Made by a program: the position numbers and the translations under genes. Shown piece by piece: positions 26,930 to 36,622 of a stretch of 64,000 nucleotides of DNA. Within the stretch, counting starts at the first letter, position 1; every line of letters begins with the position of its first letter. Under the pieces are notes generated by a model. The model did not search any database. It had not been told where the DNA came from and saw nothing but the letters and a program-made list of their open reading frames with translations. The stretch covers positions 208,006 to 272,005 of the forward strand of contig NZ_PZJO01000002.1 of the NCBI RefSeq assembly GCF_003206575.1, in the 5' to 3' direction. The DNA is from Salinicola endophyticus. GTDB lineage: Bacteria > Pseudomonadota > Gammaproteobacteria > Pseudomonadales > Halomonadaceae.

Positions 26930-28656
26930 GAGATCGGAACCTCCTGCCACAGGGTGCCGGGAGCGCTGACCAAACGGCCGCCATCGAGGGCGAGCACGCG
27001 ATCGGCCATGGCCATGAGCGCCGGGTGATGGGTCGCCACCAGCAGCGTGCGCCCGGTGGCAGCGAGTCGCTGGAGTGCGGTCACGACCGCACGCTCGGTC
27101 TCGGGGTCCAGAGCCGCGGTGGGTTCGTCGAGCAGCACGAGACGCGCCGGCGACAGAAAGACCCGCGCCAGCGCCAGACGCTGCCCCTCGCCCCCGGAGA
27201 GCCCTACGCCGCGCTCGCCCAAGGGCGTGTCGAGGCCACCCTTGGCGGCGCGCAGCCAGGCGCCCAATCCGGCCTCTTCCAGTGCGCTACGCAGTGCGGC
27301 ATCACTCGCCGTCGGCGCCACCAGGCGCAGATTCTCGGCGAGGGTGCCCTGGATGATCAGCGGACGCTGGTCAAGCCAGGCGATTGCCGGCCCGGGGGTC
27401 ACCGCGACACGGCCGCGGTCGGCGGCGACGAAGCCGGCGATCAGCTGCAGCAGGCTCGACTTACCGCTGCCGGAGGGGCCGACCAGGGCCACCACCTCGC
27501 CCGATTCCACGCGTAGCGAGAGTGGCCCCAGCACCCGCTGGCGGCCGACATGGCTGAGCTCCACCGCCTCGAGTTCCACCGCCGCCGTCATCGCCCCGCT
27601 CGGTGCCTGTGCCGATGCCGAATCCGTCGCAGGCACAGGCACAGGCTCATCGAGCAGTGCCATCAACCCTTCCGCAGCGCCCAGCGCCGAGGCACGGTCA
27701 TGGTAGTGCTGCGACAGCGTGCGTAGCGGCTGGAAGAACTCCGGCGCCAGCAGCAGGATGAACAGGCCGCTGAACAGATCGAGTTCGCCGGCCGGGCCAT
27801 AGTCGATATAGCCCAGCAGGCCCAGGCCGATGTAGATCGCCACCACCGCGACCGAGACGGCAGCGAAGAACTCAAGTACCGCCGAGGAGAGAAACGCCAC
27901 CCGCAGGGTACGCATGCTGCGCCGCCGATAATCATGCGCGACGTCGCTCACCTCGGCGGTGGCGCGCTCGCCGAGACCGAACAGCTGCAGTGTGGTGATC
28001 CCTCGCACGCGGTCGAGAAAGTGGCCGGAAAGACGTGTCACGGCGCGAAACTGCGCCTCGTTCAGGCGTTGCGCGCCCATGCCGATCAGCGCCATGAACA
28101 GCGGGATCAGCGGCGCGGCAATCAGCAGCCAGATCGCCGCCAACCAGTTGAGCCACAGCACCACCACCAGATAGAGCAGCGGCACCAACAACGCCAGCAT
28201 CACCTGGGGGCGAAAGCGCGCGTAGTAGCCTTCCAGCGACTCGACCTGGTCGACCAGCTGGCTGGCGATCCCGGCACTGTGCCGAGAAGCCAGGCGTACC
28301 GGGCCCAGGGCGTGGAGCTTGGCCAGCAACTGCGCGCGCACCTCGCGCTTCACCGTCAGCCCACAGGCCTGGCCGCTCACCTCCTGACCCCACTGGGCAG
28401 CGGCGCGCAGCACCAGTGCCAGCCCGACCACCAGCAGTACCGGCCACAGCTCGGCGATGCCTTGGCCCGCGATCACGGCATGCGCGACGATCCAGGCCAG
28501 CCCGCCCATCTGCACCAGCGTGGCCACGGCGACAATCAGACCACAGCCCAGCGCGCGACGGTGCCACGGCCGGATGGCCGTGGCCTGTGCCTCCAGCCAC
28601 GCACGCGACGGGTTACGCGGACGTGACCGGGCGCCTGAACGCGACCCTCGACTCAA
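26926..28656 (-). CDS. cydD: Heterodimeric ABC exporter CydD, permease/ATPase subunit
   Basis: This is the partner of CydC in the inner membrane, 576 residues. Exporter segment features are SGQACGLTVKREVRAQLLAK and RHSAGIASQLVDQVESLEGY, then FRPQVMLALLVPLLYLVVVL. The ATPase has VALVGPSGSGKSSLLQLIAG, GVGLSGGEGQRLALARVFLS and RLVLLDEPTAALDPETE. The start is TTG at 28656, overlapping the cydB stop with GTGAGGG upstream; no better start is in frame for many codons. The cydABDC order implies one operon. Confidence 0.95.
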   Translation of the reverse strand: MSRGSRSGARSRPRNPSRAWLEAQATAIRPWHRRALGCGLIVAVATLVQMGGLAWIVAHAVIAGQGIAELWPVLLVVGLALVLRAAAQWGQEVSGQACGLTVKREVRAQLLAKLHALGPVRLASRHSAGIASQLVDQVESLEGYYARFRPQVMLALLVPLLYLVVVLWLNWLAAIWLLIAAPLIPLFMALIGMGAQRLNEAQFRAVTRLSGHFLDRVRGITTLQLFGLGERATAEVSDVAHDYRRRSMRTLRVAFLSSAVLEFFAAVSVAVVAIYIGLGLLGYIDYGPAGELDLFSGLFILLLAPEFFQPLRTLSQHYHDRASALGAAEGLMALLDEPVPVPATDSASAQAPSGAMTAAVELEAVELSHVGRQRVLGPLSLRVESGEVVALVGPSGSGKSSLLQLIAGFVAADRGRVAVTPGPAIAWLDQRPLIIQGTLAENLRLVAPTASDAALRSALEEAGLGAWLRAAKGGLDTPLGERGVGLSGGEGQRLALARVFLSPARLVLLDEPTAALDPETERAVVTALQRLAATGRTLLVATHHPALMAMADRVLALDGGRLVSAPGTLWQEVPIS

Positions 28657-29654
28657 TGGTAGCCCTCACCGACGCGCACCTTGCCGCGGAATACCCAGTA
28701 GGACCAGGCGGTGTAGACCAGCACGATCGGCAGCACGAAGAGCACCCCGATCAGCAGGAAGAACTGCGACTCCGGCGCCGAGGCGGCATCCCACAGGGTG
28801 ATCTTCGGCGGCACCACGTAGGGCCAGCGGCTGACGATCAGCCCCAGATAGGTGCACACGAACAGCCCCAGGGTAAGCATGAAGGCGGCACCCTCACGCC
28901 CATGCCGGTTGCTGAGGAAGATCCCCAGCGCGCACAGCAGCGCACCGCCAGGCAGCAGCCAGATCACCTGCAGATGATCGAACCAGCGATCGAACACGCC
29001 CCGATCGATCCACGGCGTCCACAGACTGACGATGACGAACACCGCGAGCACCCCCAGCAGCAGCTTGGGCACCAGCGCCCGCGCCCAGTCACGCACGTGA
29101 CCTTCGGACTTGAGCACCAGCCAGGTCGCTCCCAGCAGCGCATAGCCGACCACCAGGCCAATACCCGTGAGGATCGTGAACGGCGTCAGCCAGTCGAAGG
29201 CACCACCGACATAGACGCCATTGGCGGTATCGAAGCCCTGGATATAGGCACCGACGACACACCCCTGGGCAAAGGCCGCGAGGAAGGAGCCGCCGGCGAA
29301 GGAGAGACTCCAATAGCGCTTGGAGCGGTGCGACTTGAAGCGGAACTCGAACGCCACGCCACGGAAGATCAGCCCCGCCAGCATCAGGAACACGCCCAGG
29401 TAGAGCGCCGGCAGCAGAATGGTGTAAACCAGCGGGAAGGCACCGATCAGCCCTGCACCGCCGAGGATCAGCCAGGTCTCGTTGCCGTCCCATACCGGCG
29501 CCACCGAATTCATCATCACATCACGGGCATCCTCGTCCGGCGCGAACGGGAAGAGGATACCCAGACCCAGGTCGAAGCCATCCATCAGCACGTACATGAT
29601 CACGCCGACAGCGATGATGACCGCCCAGATCAGGGAGAGATCGAACATTTCCAT
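28653..29654 (-). CDS. cydB: Cytochrome bd-type quinol oxidase subunit II
   Basis: Subunit II of the bd quinol oxidase is an integral membrane protein of 333 residues, shorter than the E. coli CydB and like the CioB type. It starts MEMFDLSLIWAVIIA, has YVLMDGFDLGLGILFPF and VAPVWDGNETWLILGGAGLI, conserved in all CydB, and ends in a multi-helix region with a basic tail. ATG at 29654 has AGGAG upstream; the Met at 29648 is less likely. It lies 4 bases downstream of the cydA stop. Confidence 0.96.
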   Translation of the reverse strand: MEMFDLSLIWAVIIAVGVIMYVLMDGFDLGLGILFPFAPDEDARDVMMNSVAPVWDGNETWLILGGAGLIGAFPLVYTILLPALYLGVFLMLAGLIFRGVAFEFRFKSHRSKRYWSLSFAGGSFLAAFAQGCVVGAYIQGFDTANGVYVGGAFDWLTPFTILTGIGLVVGYALLGATWLVLKSEGHVRDWARALVPKLLLGVLAVFVIVSLWTPWIDRGVFDRWFDHLQVIWLLPGGALLCALGIFLSNRHGREGAAFMLTLGLFVCTYLGLIVSRWPYVVPPKITLWDAASAPESQFFLLIGVLFVLPIVLVYTAWSYWVFRGKVRVGEGYH

Positions 29655-29658
29655 GCGC

Positions 29659-31071
29659 TTAGCTCCTGGAGGCCGAAGTGTGGCCGTCGAACGGCACGTG
29701 GGTGGCGGAGAATGGCCGCGCCGGGCGATCCGCGTCGTGAATCTCCTCATCCGGATCGAGCTCGTCGAGTCCCTGACGAATCACCTTGAACAGGTAGTAG
29801 ACCCCGGCGACGAAGATCACCGCGTAGACGGTGATGTATCCGATCAAGGTCGTCAGCACCATCCAGCCGGAAAGCGAGGGGGTCACCGCGTCCTTGTAGG
29901 AGAGCACGTTGTAGACCAGCCACGGTGAGCGTCCGATCTCGGTGACGAACCAGCCCGAGAGCACTGCCAGGAACGGCGCCAGACTCATCAGCTGCAGACC
30001 GCGCAGATAGAACCGCGAGGTGTAGAAGCGCCCGCCCTTGCGCAGGAACAGACCCGCCAGTGCGAAGCCGATCATCAGAAGCCCCATCGCCACCATCACC
30101 CGGAAGCTGTAGAACACCATCCATACCGGCGGCTGCTGCGACTCGGGGATCTCCTTGAGACCCGGTACCACACCGTTGGGGTCGTGACGCAGGATCAGGC
30201 TAGCGCCATCGGGAATGCCGATCTCCACGCGGTTGGCCTGCAGGCTGCGGTCGGGCAACGCGAACAGCAGCAGCGGCACGTGGGATTGGGTATCCCAGTT
30301 GCCCTCCATGGCTGCGACCTTCATCGGCTGGTGTTCGAGGGTGTCGAGACCATGCTCGTCGCCGACGAAGGCCTGAAGCGGCGCCAGGATCAGCAGCAGC
30401 CACAGGGTCATCGACAGCGCCCGCCGGTGGGCCTCGACATCGCGTCCGCGGATCAGGAACCAGGCGCTCACGCCACACACCACGAAACCGCCGGTGAGGA
30501 AGGCCGCCAGCGCCATGTGCATGAATCGATAGGGGAACGACGGGGTGAACATCGCCTCCATCCAGGAGGTGACGTGCGCCACGCCATCATGAATCTCGAA
30601 GCCCTGCGGAGTCTGCATCCAGCTGTTGGAGACCAGAATCCAGAACGCCGAGATGAAGGTACCCACGGCCACCATCAACGCAGCAAAGAAGTGCACCGAG
30701 GGCGACACCCGATGACGGCCGAACAGCAGCACGCCGAGGAAGCCCGCCTCGAGGAAGAAAGCGGTGATCACTTCATAGCTGAGCAGCGGACCAATGATAT
30801 TGGCCGCAAAGCGCACGAAGTTGCTCCAGTTGGTACCGAACTGAAACGCCATCACGATGCCCGAGACCACACCGATACCAAACACCACGGCGAAGATCTT
30901 GGTCCAGAAGTAGCCCAGACGGTCCCAAACTGCGTTGCCGGTGGCGACATAGAGCCCCTGCAGCACGGCGACATAGGAGGCCAGACCGATGGTGAACACC
31001 GGAAAGATGGCGTGGAAGGAGACCACGAAAGCGAATTGCAATCGTGAGAGTAGGATGGGATCTAGTGCCAT
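29659..31071 (-). CDS. cydA: Cytochrome bd-type quinol oxidase subunit I, short Q-loop (CioA-like)
   Basis: Subunit I carries hemes b558, b595 and d. The 470-residue protein starts MALDPILLSRLQFAFVVSFH (heme-ligand His region). It has GFLGVLLFGRHRVSPSVHFF, the Q-loop quinol site HQPMKVAAMEGNWDTQ, and GWFVTEIGRSPWLVYN. It is about 50 residues shorter than E. coli CydA because the Q-loop is short, as in cyanide-insensitive CioA oxidases. AGGAG precedes the ATG at 31071. Such oxidases serve low-oxygen or respiratory-stress conditions. Confidence 0.96.
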   Translation of the reverse strand: MALDPILLSRLQFAFVVSFHAIFPVFTIGLASYVAVLQGLYVATGNAVWDRLGYFWTKIFAVVFGIGVVSGIVMAFQFGTNWSNFVRFAANIIGPLLSYEVITAFFLEAGFLGVLLFGRHRVSPSVHFFAALMVAVGTFISAFWILVSNSWMQTPQGFEIHDGVAHVTSWMEAMFTPSFPYRFMHMALAAFLTGGFVVCGVSAWFLIRGRDVEAHRRALSMTLWLLLILAPLQAFVGDEHGLDTLEHQPMKVAAMEGNWDTQSHVPLLLFALPDRSLQANRVEIGIPDGASLILRHDPNGVVPGLKEIPESQQPPVWMVFYSFRVMVAMGLLMIGFALAGLFLRKGGRFYTSRFYLRGLQLMSLAPFLAVLSGWFVTEIGRSPWLVYNVLSYKDAVTPSLSGWMVLTTLIGYITVYAVIFVAGVYYLFKVIRQGLDELDPDEEIHDADRPARPFSATHVPFDGHTSASRS

Positions 31072-31476
31072 GGCTGGCTCCTCGGATGTGCGGGCGCGTC
31101 GCGAGTCGACTGAGCGGATTGGGCTATCCGCGCCGCCGGGCGCGCTCCCTCTAGTAGTGACCGGCCGTCGAGGTCGGCGAAGATCAACCCTCGCAGGTCT
31201 TGGCACCGATGATACGAGTGCTGACAACGGCTTACACGATGTCGCGATGTCGCAGCCCTGCCGCAGGTCCTGGCTAAATATTAGCCAATTCTGCTTGAAG
31301 CCAGCAACCATGGGGGCTGGCGCCAGCTCATGGCGTATCGTCGAGCCCGGCGGCCTGCCTGGGATGCGACAATATGCCAAGTCTCGGCGCTTGCCTTCGT
31401 CGCAATCCCGGCCTCTAGCGTGGCTAAGAACTGAAGCGCAGGCACCTGCCGAGCACGTAGGCAGGCACGATCTGGT
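31072..31476. promoter_or_regulatory. Upstream region of cydABDC with a 17-bp palindrome
   Basis: These 405 bases have no convincing gene. TGGCTAA-ATA-TTAGCCA at 31271-31287 is a perfect palindrome 200 bases before cydA. A single FNR/Anr-like half-site (GATCAA on the plus strand near 31184) is present, but no full TTGAT-N4-ATCAA site was found. The cyd promoter is presumably in this region. Confidence 0.5.
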
Positions 31477-32445
31477 TCACACCAGCACGGTGACGACCAG
31501 CCAGGTGGTGTAGGCGATGAAAGTGGCCAGCAGCGCCGCGCCCTCGAGACGATTGATGCGGCCCTGGCGGCCACGCCAGCCGATGCCGAAGACGAGCAGC
31601 GCCAGGGTCAGCCCTGCCATCACCGGCCAGTCCCGGGTCACCACCACCGCGTCGACATCGATCGGGTGGATCACCCCGGCCAGCCCCACCACCGCCAGCG
31701 TATTGAAGAAGTTGGAGCCGACCACGTTACCGAGCACCAGGTCGTGCTCGCCTTTGCGCACCGCCACCAGCGACGACGCGAGTTCCGGCAGCGAGGTACC
31801 GATCGCCACCACGGTGAGACCGATGACCAGATCGCTGACCCCCAGCGCCTGGGCGATGCTCACCGCGCCCCACACCAGCAGCCGTGAGCTGGCGATCAAC
31901 AGCAGCAGCCCAACGAGGGTCCAGAACAGGCCGCGCTTGAGACTCATGGCGTGCGCCGCGGCGTGACTCTCCACGTCCACCGCCAGGGTATCGTCATCCT
32001 GACGGCGCGCGCGCAGCACGCTGTAGATCAGGTAGAGTGCCAGCAGCCCCAGCATCAGCACACCGTCGCCGCGCGAGATGTCACCGTCGTGCAGACACCA
32101 GAGCGAGACCAGGGTCGCCACGCCGAGCAAGGGCAACTCCTGGCGGATGACCTGCGAGTTCACCATCAGCGGAGTGATCAGCGCCACCAGCCCGACGATC
32201 AGGCCGATATTGGCGATATTGGAGCCGTAGGCATTGCCCAGGGCCAAGCCCGGATTGCCCTGGCTCGCCGCCAGTGCCGACACCATCAGCTCCGGCGCCG
32301 AGGTGCCGAAGCCGATCACCAGCATGCCGATCAGCAGTGGCGGCAGCCCCAGATGTGCCGCGGTGGAGGCGGCCCCCTCGACGAAACGGTCGGCACTCCA
32401 TACGAGTAGTACCAGACCCACGATGATTGCCCCTAGAGCCAGCAT
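31477..32445 (-). CDS. Sodium/calcium exchanger family protein (YrbG-like)
   Basis: This inner-membrane antiporter of the CaCA family has 322 residues and about ten membrane segments. Both alpha-repeat motifs are present: GFGTSAPELMVSALAASQGN with GNAYGSNIANIGLIVG in the first half, and AIGTSLPELASSLVAVRKGE with LGNVVGSNFFNTLAVVGLAG in the second. These acidic GTS-PE and GSN motifs bind the exchanged cations. It probably exchanges Ca or another cation for Na or H; the exact ion is not readable. Confidence 0.93.
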   Translation of the reverse strand: MLALGAIIVGLVLLVWSADRFVEGAASTAAHLGLPPLLIGMLVIGFGTSAPELMVSALAASQGNPGLALGNAYGSNIANIGLIVGLVALITPLMVNSQVIRQELPLLGVATLVSLWCLHDGDISRGDGVLMLGLLALYLIYSVLRARRQDDDTLAVDVESHAAAHAMSLKRGLFWTLVGLLLLIASSRLLVWGAVSIAQALGVSDLVIGLTVVAIGTSLPELASSLVAVRKGEHDLVLGNVVGSNFFNTLAVVGLAGVIHPIDVDAVVVTRDWPVMAGLTLALLVFGIGWRGRQGRINRLEGAALLATFIAYTTWLVVTVLV

Positions 32446-32717
32446 GTCTATCCTTCCCTGTAGCGATCACTCGAGCGCACCCGCGGGTGCGCGCACTCTC
32501 CTCCCCCGACGCCATCTAAGCGATTGTTCTTCTAGGGCACTCACGAGTTGACCTACTATAGTATCGGAGCGCGATACGTCACCAGCGTGGCACACACAGC
32601 CAGCGGGTCGCGCTCCCACGTTTCCGCTGGCGTACCGGCAAGCCAGCAAACATGCATGAATGTATGTAATTAGGTAGCATGACGACCCTGCACGAACGCG
32701 ACTCGAAGGAAGCTTGA

Positions 32718-34088
32718 TTGGCCTCTCTGCGTATCGACCATCCCGTCGCTCAGGACACGGCGCCCTGGCGCCCTGGCGCCCGGCGCCGGCGGCTGCGCGC
32801 CTGCCATGAGTGCGACCTGCTGGTGGCGTTACCGCCGCTGCGCCCGCATCAGCGCGCCAATTGTCCGCGCTGTGGCCATACCCTGAGCCACCGCCACGCA
32901 CGTCCGGCCCAACGTAGCCTGGCCTTGGCGATCACGGCACTGATCGCGCTCATCGCCTCCATGAGTTTTCCCTTCATTCGCTTCGAGGCGCGCGGGGTCA
33001 GCAACGCCATTCAACTGACCGATACCGCGATCAGTCTGGTCGACTTCCACGAACCCTTCGTCGGCATTCTGGTGCTGCTGACCATCGTGGTACTGCCGGT
33101 GTTCTATCTGCTCAGCGTGATCTGGCTGCAGATCGGCCTGCTGCGCCGTCGCCCGCTGCCACGCAGCCGGCGCATCGCGCGTGCCCTGGTGCAGCTGTCA
33201 CCCTGGATGATGGCCGATGTCTTCGTGATCGGCGCGCTGGTCAGCCTGATCAAGATCGCGGGCATGGCCTCGGTCGACCTGGGACTCTCTTTCTGGTCGT
33301 TCTGTGCCTTCGCACTGCTGCTGCTGTGGACTTCGCGTTCGCTGGACATCGACTGGATGTGGTTCTCCCTCGCCGGCGAGCCCCCGGCCCCGGAGCATTG
33401 CCGACTCGGCGAGCCGGCGGCGGCGCAGGGCGTGACCGGCTGCCCCACCTGCGGCCTGGTCAATCGGCTGAGCCATTTCGGCCGCGGGCGCTGCGCGCGC
33501 TGCGGTGAGCGGTTGCGCTTTCGCAACGCGCACAGCCTGCAGCGAACCTGGGCCCTGCTGCTGGCGGCGGTGATCTTCTACATTCCGGCCAACCTCTACC
33601 CGATCATGACCACTACCTCGCTGGGCAGCGAGACCCCGTCGACCATCATCGGTGGTGTGCTGATCTTTCTCGCCCATGGCGACTGGCCGATCGCGCTGAT
33701 CATCTTCACCGCCAGTGTGGTGGTGCCCATCGGCAAGATTCTGGCCCTGGCCTGGCTCTGCTTCGTGGTCCGCAAGCGCGGCCAGCTGAACTACCGCCAC
33801 AAACGGCTCAAGCTCTATCGCATCACCGAGTTCATCGGACGCTGGTCGATGATCGACGTCTTCGTGGTGGCGATCCTGGTCTCTCTGGTGCATGCCGGCT
33901 CGCTGCTGGCGATCACGCCCGGCCCGGCGGCGCTCGCCTTCTCGTCAGTGGTGATCATCACCATGCTCGCCGCGATCACCTTCGATGCGCGCCTGATCTG
34001 GGATACGCGCGACGTACAGCCACACATGCCCGCTGCCCTCAAGCGGCAGTCCCCCTACTCTCCGGTCAAGGAAGCCGACGATGTCTGA
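32718..34088 (+). CDS. pqiA: Paraquat-inducible protein A (PqiA)
   Basis: PqiA is the inner-membrane partner of the PqiB lipid-transport tunnel between the two membranes. The 456-residue protein has two repeated units. Each begins with a zinc-ribbon (CHEC...CPRCGH near 30-55; CPTCGLVNRL...CARCGERL near 240-265) followed by four membrane helices. The helical part carries LYPIMTTTSLG, the typical second-repeat motif. The start is a TTG with GAAGGAAG upstream. It overlaps pqiB by 8 bases and heads the pqiABC operon. Confidence 0.94.
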   Translation: MASLRIDHPVAQDTAPWRPGARRRRLRACHECDLLVALPPLRPHQRANCPRCGHTLSHRHARPAQRSLALAITALIALIASMSFPFIRFEARGVSNAIQLTDTAISLVDFHEPFVGILVLLTIVVLPVFYLLSVIWLQIGLLRRRPLPRSRRIARALVQLSPWMMADVFVIGALVSLIKIAGMASVDLGLSFWSFCAFALLLLWTSRSLDIDWMWFSLAGEPPAPEHCRLGEPAAAQGVTGCPTCGLVNRLSHFGRGRCARCGERLRFRNAHSLQRTWALLLAAVIFYIPANLYPIMTTTSLGSETPSTIIGGVLIFLAHGDWPIALIIFTASVVVPIGKILALAWLCFVVRKRGQLNYRHKRLKLYRITEFIGRWSMIDVFVVAILVSLVHAGSLLAITPGPAALAFSSVVIITMLAAITFDARLIWDTRDVQPHMPAALKRQSPYSPVKEADDV

Positions 34089-35733
34089 TTCGCTGCAGCG
34101 CGCCAAGCGCTTGTCCCAATCGCGCCTGTCGCCGATCTGGATCGTACCGCTGCTGGCGGCGCTGATCGGGGCCTGGATGGTATGGGACAACTTCTCCAGT
34201 CGCGGCCCGCTGGTGACCCTGGACATGGACAATGCCGAGGGGATCGAGGCCGGCAAGACGCTGATCAAGACGCGCAACGTCGAAGTGGGGCACGTCGAGA
34301 GCGTGCGCCTCTCCGATGACCTCTCCCACACCGTCGTGACCGCACGCATGTCCAGCGATGCCGGGCGCATGCTCAACAGTGACACTCGCTTCTGGGTGGT
34401 CAAGCCGCGCATCGGTCGCGAGGGCATCAGCGGGTTGGGTACGGTGCTATCGGGTGCCTACATCCAGCTGGCGCCGGGCAAGAGCGACAAGTACCAGGAT
34501 CACTTCGATGTACTCGACCAGCCGCCGGTCGCCCCGCCCGATGCACCGGGACTGCGCATCAATCTGGTCAGTCAGGTGGGCAACTCGCTCAGCGCCGGCG
34601 ATCCGGTCACCTACCAGGGCTACACCGTGGGCCGGGTAGAGAGCACCGACTTCGACCCCGAAAAGCGCGAGATGCGCCACCGCCTGTTCATCCAGGCACC
34701 CTACGATTCGCTGGTGACCGACACCACGCGCTTCTGGAGCGCCTCGGGCATCGATGTGCAGCTCAACTCCGAGGGCGTCAGTGTCAACCTGGATTCGTTC
34801 GAGACCCTGATCAGCGGCGGTGTCACCTTCGGCGTGCCCGAGGACGTGACCCAGGGCAGCCCGGCCAAGCAGAACGCCACCTATACGCTCTACAACAGCG
34901 AGGAGAGCGCCCGCGAAGGCACCTACGACCAGTACGTCGAGTACGTGCTGCTGGTCGATGACACCGTGCGCGGACTGAGCCGCGGCGCGCCGGTGGAGTA
35001 TCGCGGCGTACGCGTGGGCACCGTGGTCTCGGTACCCTGGCACTTCACCGCACCGCAGCCGGACGGTCTCAACCAGTTCGCGATTCCCGTGCTGATCCGG
35101 ATCGAACCGCAGCGGCTGGAGAGCGGCGAGGACATCAACAAGAAGATCGACGATCAAGAGGTGCGCCAGCGCTTCGAGAAGATGTTCAAGGAGCTCGGCC
35201 TGCGCGCCACGCTCAAGGCTGGCAACCTGATCACCGGCGCGCTCTTCGTCGACCTCAACTTCAGCGATGATGCCCCTGCCTACAAACCCATGACATTCGA
35301 TGGCAAACCGGTCTTCCCGACGGTTTCCGGCGGCTTCGCGCAGATCGAACAGAAGGTCTCCAACCTGCTCGACAAGCTCAACAACCTCAAGGTCGAACCG
35401 ATCCTGTCGAGTCTGGACAAGACCATGCAGACCTCGCAGAAGACCCTCGAGCAGGTTCAGCAGATCGCCGAGTCGGTCAACGCAATCGTCTCCGACCCGG
35501 CCACCCAGCAGTTGCCGGGCAGCGTCAACGACACCCTCGAGGAGCTGCAGAACACCCTGAACGGCTTCTCCTCCGGGTCGTCCGGCTACCGCCAGCTCAA
35601 CGATACGCTCAAGCAGCTGGAGCAGCTGATGCGCGACCTGCAGCCGGTGGCGCGCACGCTGAGCGAGAAACCCAATGCCCTGATCTTCGATCGTGAGGTT
35701 CAGGCCGATCCCACGCCGAGGGCCGCGCCATGA
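34081..35733 (+). CDS. pqiB: MCE-domain lipid transport protein PqiB
   Basis: This periplasm-spanning protein has one N-terminal membrane anchor (about 15-32, SPIWIVPLLAALIGAWMVWD) and three MCE domains (about 40-150, 155-270, 285-400). The first includes DMDNAEGIEAGKTLIKTRNV, and the third a VRGLSRGAPVEYRGVRVGTV segment. A C-terminal helical stretch (about 415-530: NLLDKLNNLKVEPILSSLDK) builds the needle-like tunnel. The 550-residue length matches PqiB. It sits between pqiA and pqiC, with pqiC starting inside its stop codon. Confidence 0.96.
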   Translation: MSDSLQRAKRLSQSRLSPIWIVPLLAALIGAWMVWDNFSSRGPLVTLDMDNAEGIEAGKTLIKTRNVEVGHVESVRLSDDLSHTVVTARMSSDAGRMLNSDTRFWVVKPRIGREGISGLGTVLSGAYIQLAPGKSDKYQDHFDVLDQPPVAPPDAPGLRINLVSQVGNSLSAGDPVTYQGYTVGRVESTDFDPEKREMRHRLFIQAPYDSLVTDTTRFWSASGIDVQLNSEGVSVNLDSFETLISGGVTFGVPEDVTQGSPAKQNATYTLYNSEESAREGTYDQYVEYVLLVDDTVRGLSRGAPVEYRGVRVGTVVSVPWHFTAPQPDGLNQFAIPVLIRIEPQRLESGEDINKKIDDQEVRQRFEKMFKELGLRATLKAGNLITGALFVDLNFSDDAPAYKPMTFDGKPVFPTVSGGFAQIEQKVSNLLDKLNNLKVEPILSSLDKTMQTSQKTLEQVQQIAESVNAIVSDPATQQLPGSVNDTLEELQNTLNGFSSGSSGYRQLNDTLKQLEQLMRDLQPVARTLSEKPNALIFDREVQADPTPRAAP

Positions 35734-36497
35734 GACCGACCCCTGAAACGCTGTCGACGCCATCGACACACAAGCTGCAGCACCAGGCACACGCCACACA
35801 GAGCATGCCGCATGGCAACGAATCTGGCCGGAGTTCGAGCAGCCAGGCGTCTGCCTGCTACGCCCGCCGCAGCGCCGTCAGGGACGCCGAGGCCGCGCCG
35901 GCACGGGGACCGCGGTGGCGCCGCGGCGCCCTCTCCCTGCTGCTGCTTGCCGGCTTGTTCACCCTGGCCGGCTGCGCCGGGACGCCCAGCGCCCCCAACC
36001 GCTACACCCTGCCGGAGATCGGCAAGGTGACGCCGGCGGCCGGCATCGGCGCGCCAACGCTGGTGGTGCAGCCGGTGGCGATCTCGAACTATCTGGATCA
36101 GGAGGGGATCGTGATGCAGTTGAGCGATATCGAGCTCAACAGCGCCAATCAGAACCTGTGGGCCGATAGTCTGGGCAGTCAATTGACTCGTAACCTGCGC
36201 CAGACCCTGACCCAGGCGCTACCACAGACCCTGGTGCTGGGTGCGGGCGGTGCCGGTGATGCCCGCCTCAGCGTCGAGGTGGATCGATTCCAGGGGCGTT
36301 ACGACGGTCAGGCGGTGGTGTCGGGCGAGTGGCAGCTGCGCGAGGGCAACCGCGTGGTGCGCCAGGAGCCGTTCAGCATTACCCGACCGCTCACCGCCGA
36401 TGGCTATCCGGCGCTGGTGCGCACCCTGGGCGAGGCTTGGGAGGCGGTCGGCGAGCGCATTGCCGGCGAACTATCGAGTTCGCGCAACGGCCACTGA
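35730..36497 (+). CDS. pqiC: PqiC lipoprotein (ABC-type transport auxiliary lipoprotein family)
   Basis: PqiC is the outer-membrane lipoprotein that docks PqiB. A signal helix (ALSLLLLAGLFTLAGC) ends in a lipobox with Cys82. The mature part NRYTLPEIGKV, VVQPVAISNYLDQEGIVMQL, LWADSLGSQLTRNLRQTLTQ and LSVEVDRFQGRYDGQAVVSG is typical of the YmbA/PqiC family. Its start overlaps the pqiB stop (ATGA), giving about 65 residues of Gln-, Ser- and Arg-rich sequence before the signal helix. This is unusual; a later ATG at 35805 would shorten but not remove it. Confidence 0.9.
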   Translation: MRPTPETLSTPSTHKLQHQAHATQSMPHGNESGRSSSSQASACYARRSAVRDAEAAPARGPRWRRGALSLLLLAGLFTLAGCAGTPSAPNRYTLPEIGKVTPAAGIGAPTLVVQPVAISNYLDQEGIVMQLSDIELNSANQNLWADSLGSQLTRNLRQTLTQALPQTLVLGAGGAGDARLSVEVDRFQGRYDGQAVVSGEWQLREGNRVVRQEPFSITRPLTADGYPALVRTLGEAWEAVGERIAGELSSSRNGH

Positions 36498-36528
36498 GTC
36501 CAGCTGACAAAGCGCTGCCTTCGAAAAG

Positions 36529-36567
36529 CATCGACCCGGGCGCAGAGACACGTCGCCCGGGTCGATG
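36529..36567. terminator. Strong hairpin between convergent pqiC and fliA
   Basis: CATCGACCCGGGCG and CGCCCGGGTCGATG are perfect 14-bp arms around an 11-base loop. On the minus strand the stem is followed by CTTTTCG, so it most likely terminates the fliA transcript; it may act in both directions. Confidence 0.85.
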
Positions 36568-36622
36568 GATGCAGCTATTTACGGTGTCGGCGAGCGCTGG
36601 CGCGGCCCAGGATGGTCGGCGC

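Noticed and set aside
31180..31200. FNR/Anr box upstream of cydA
   Set aside because: Only one half-site (GATCAA/TTGATC) is present with no matching second half.
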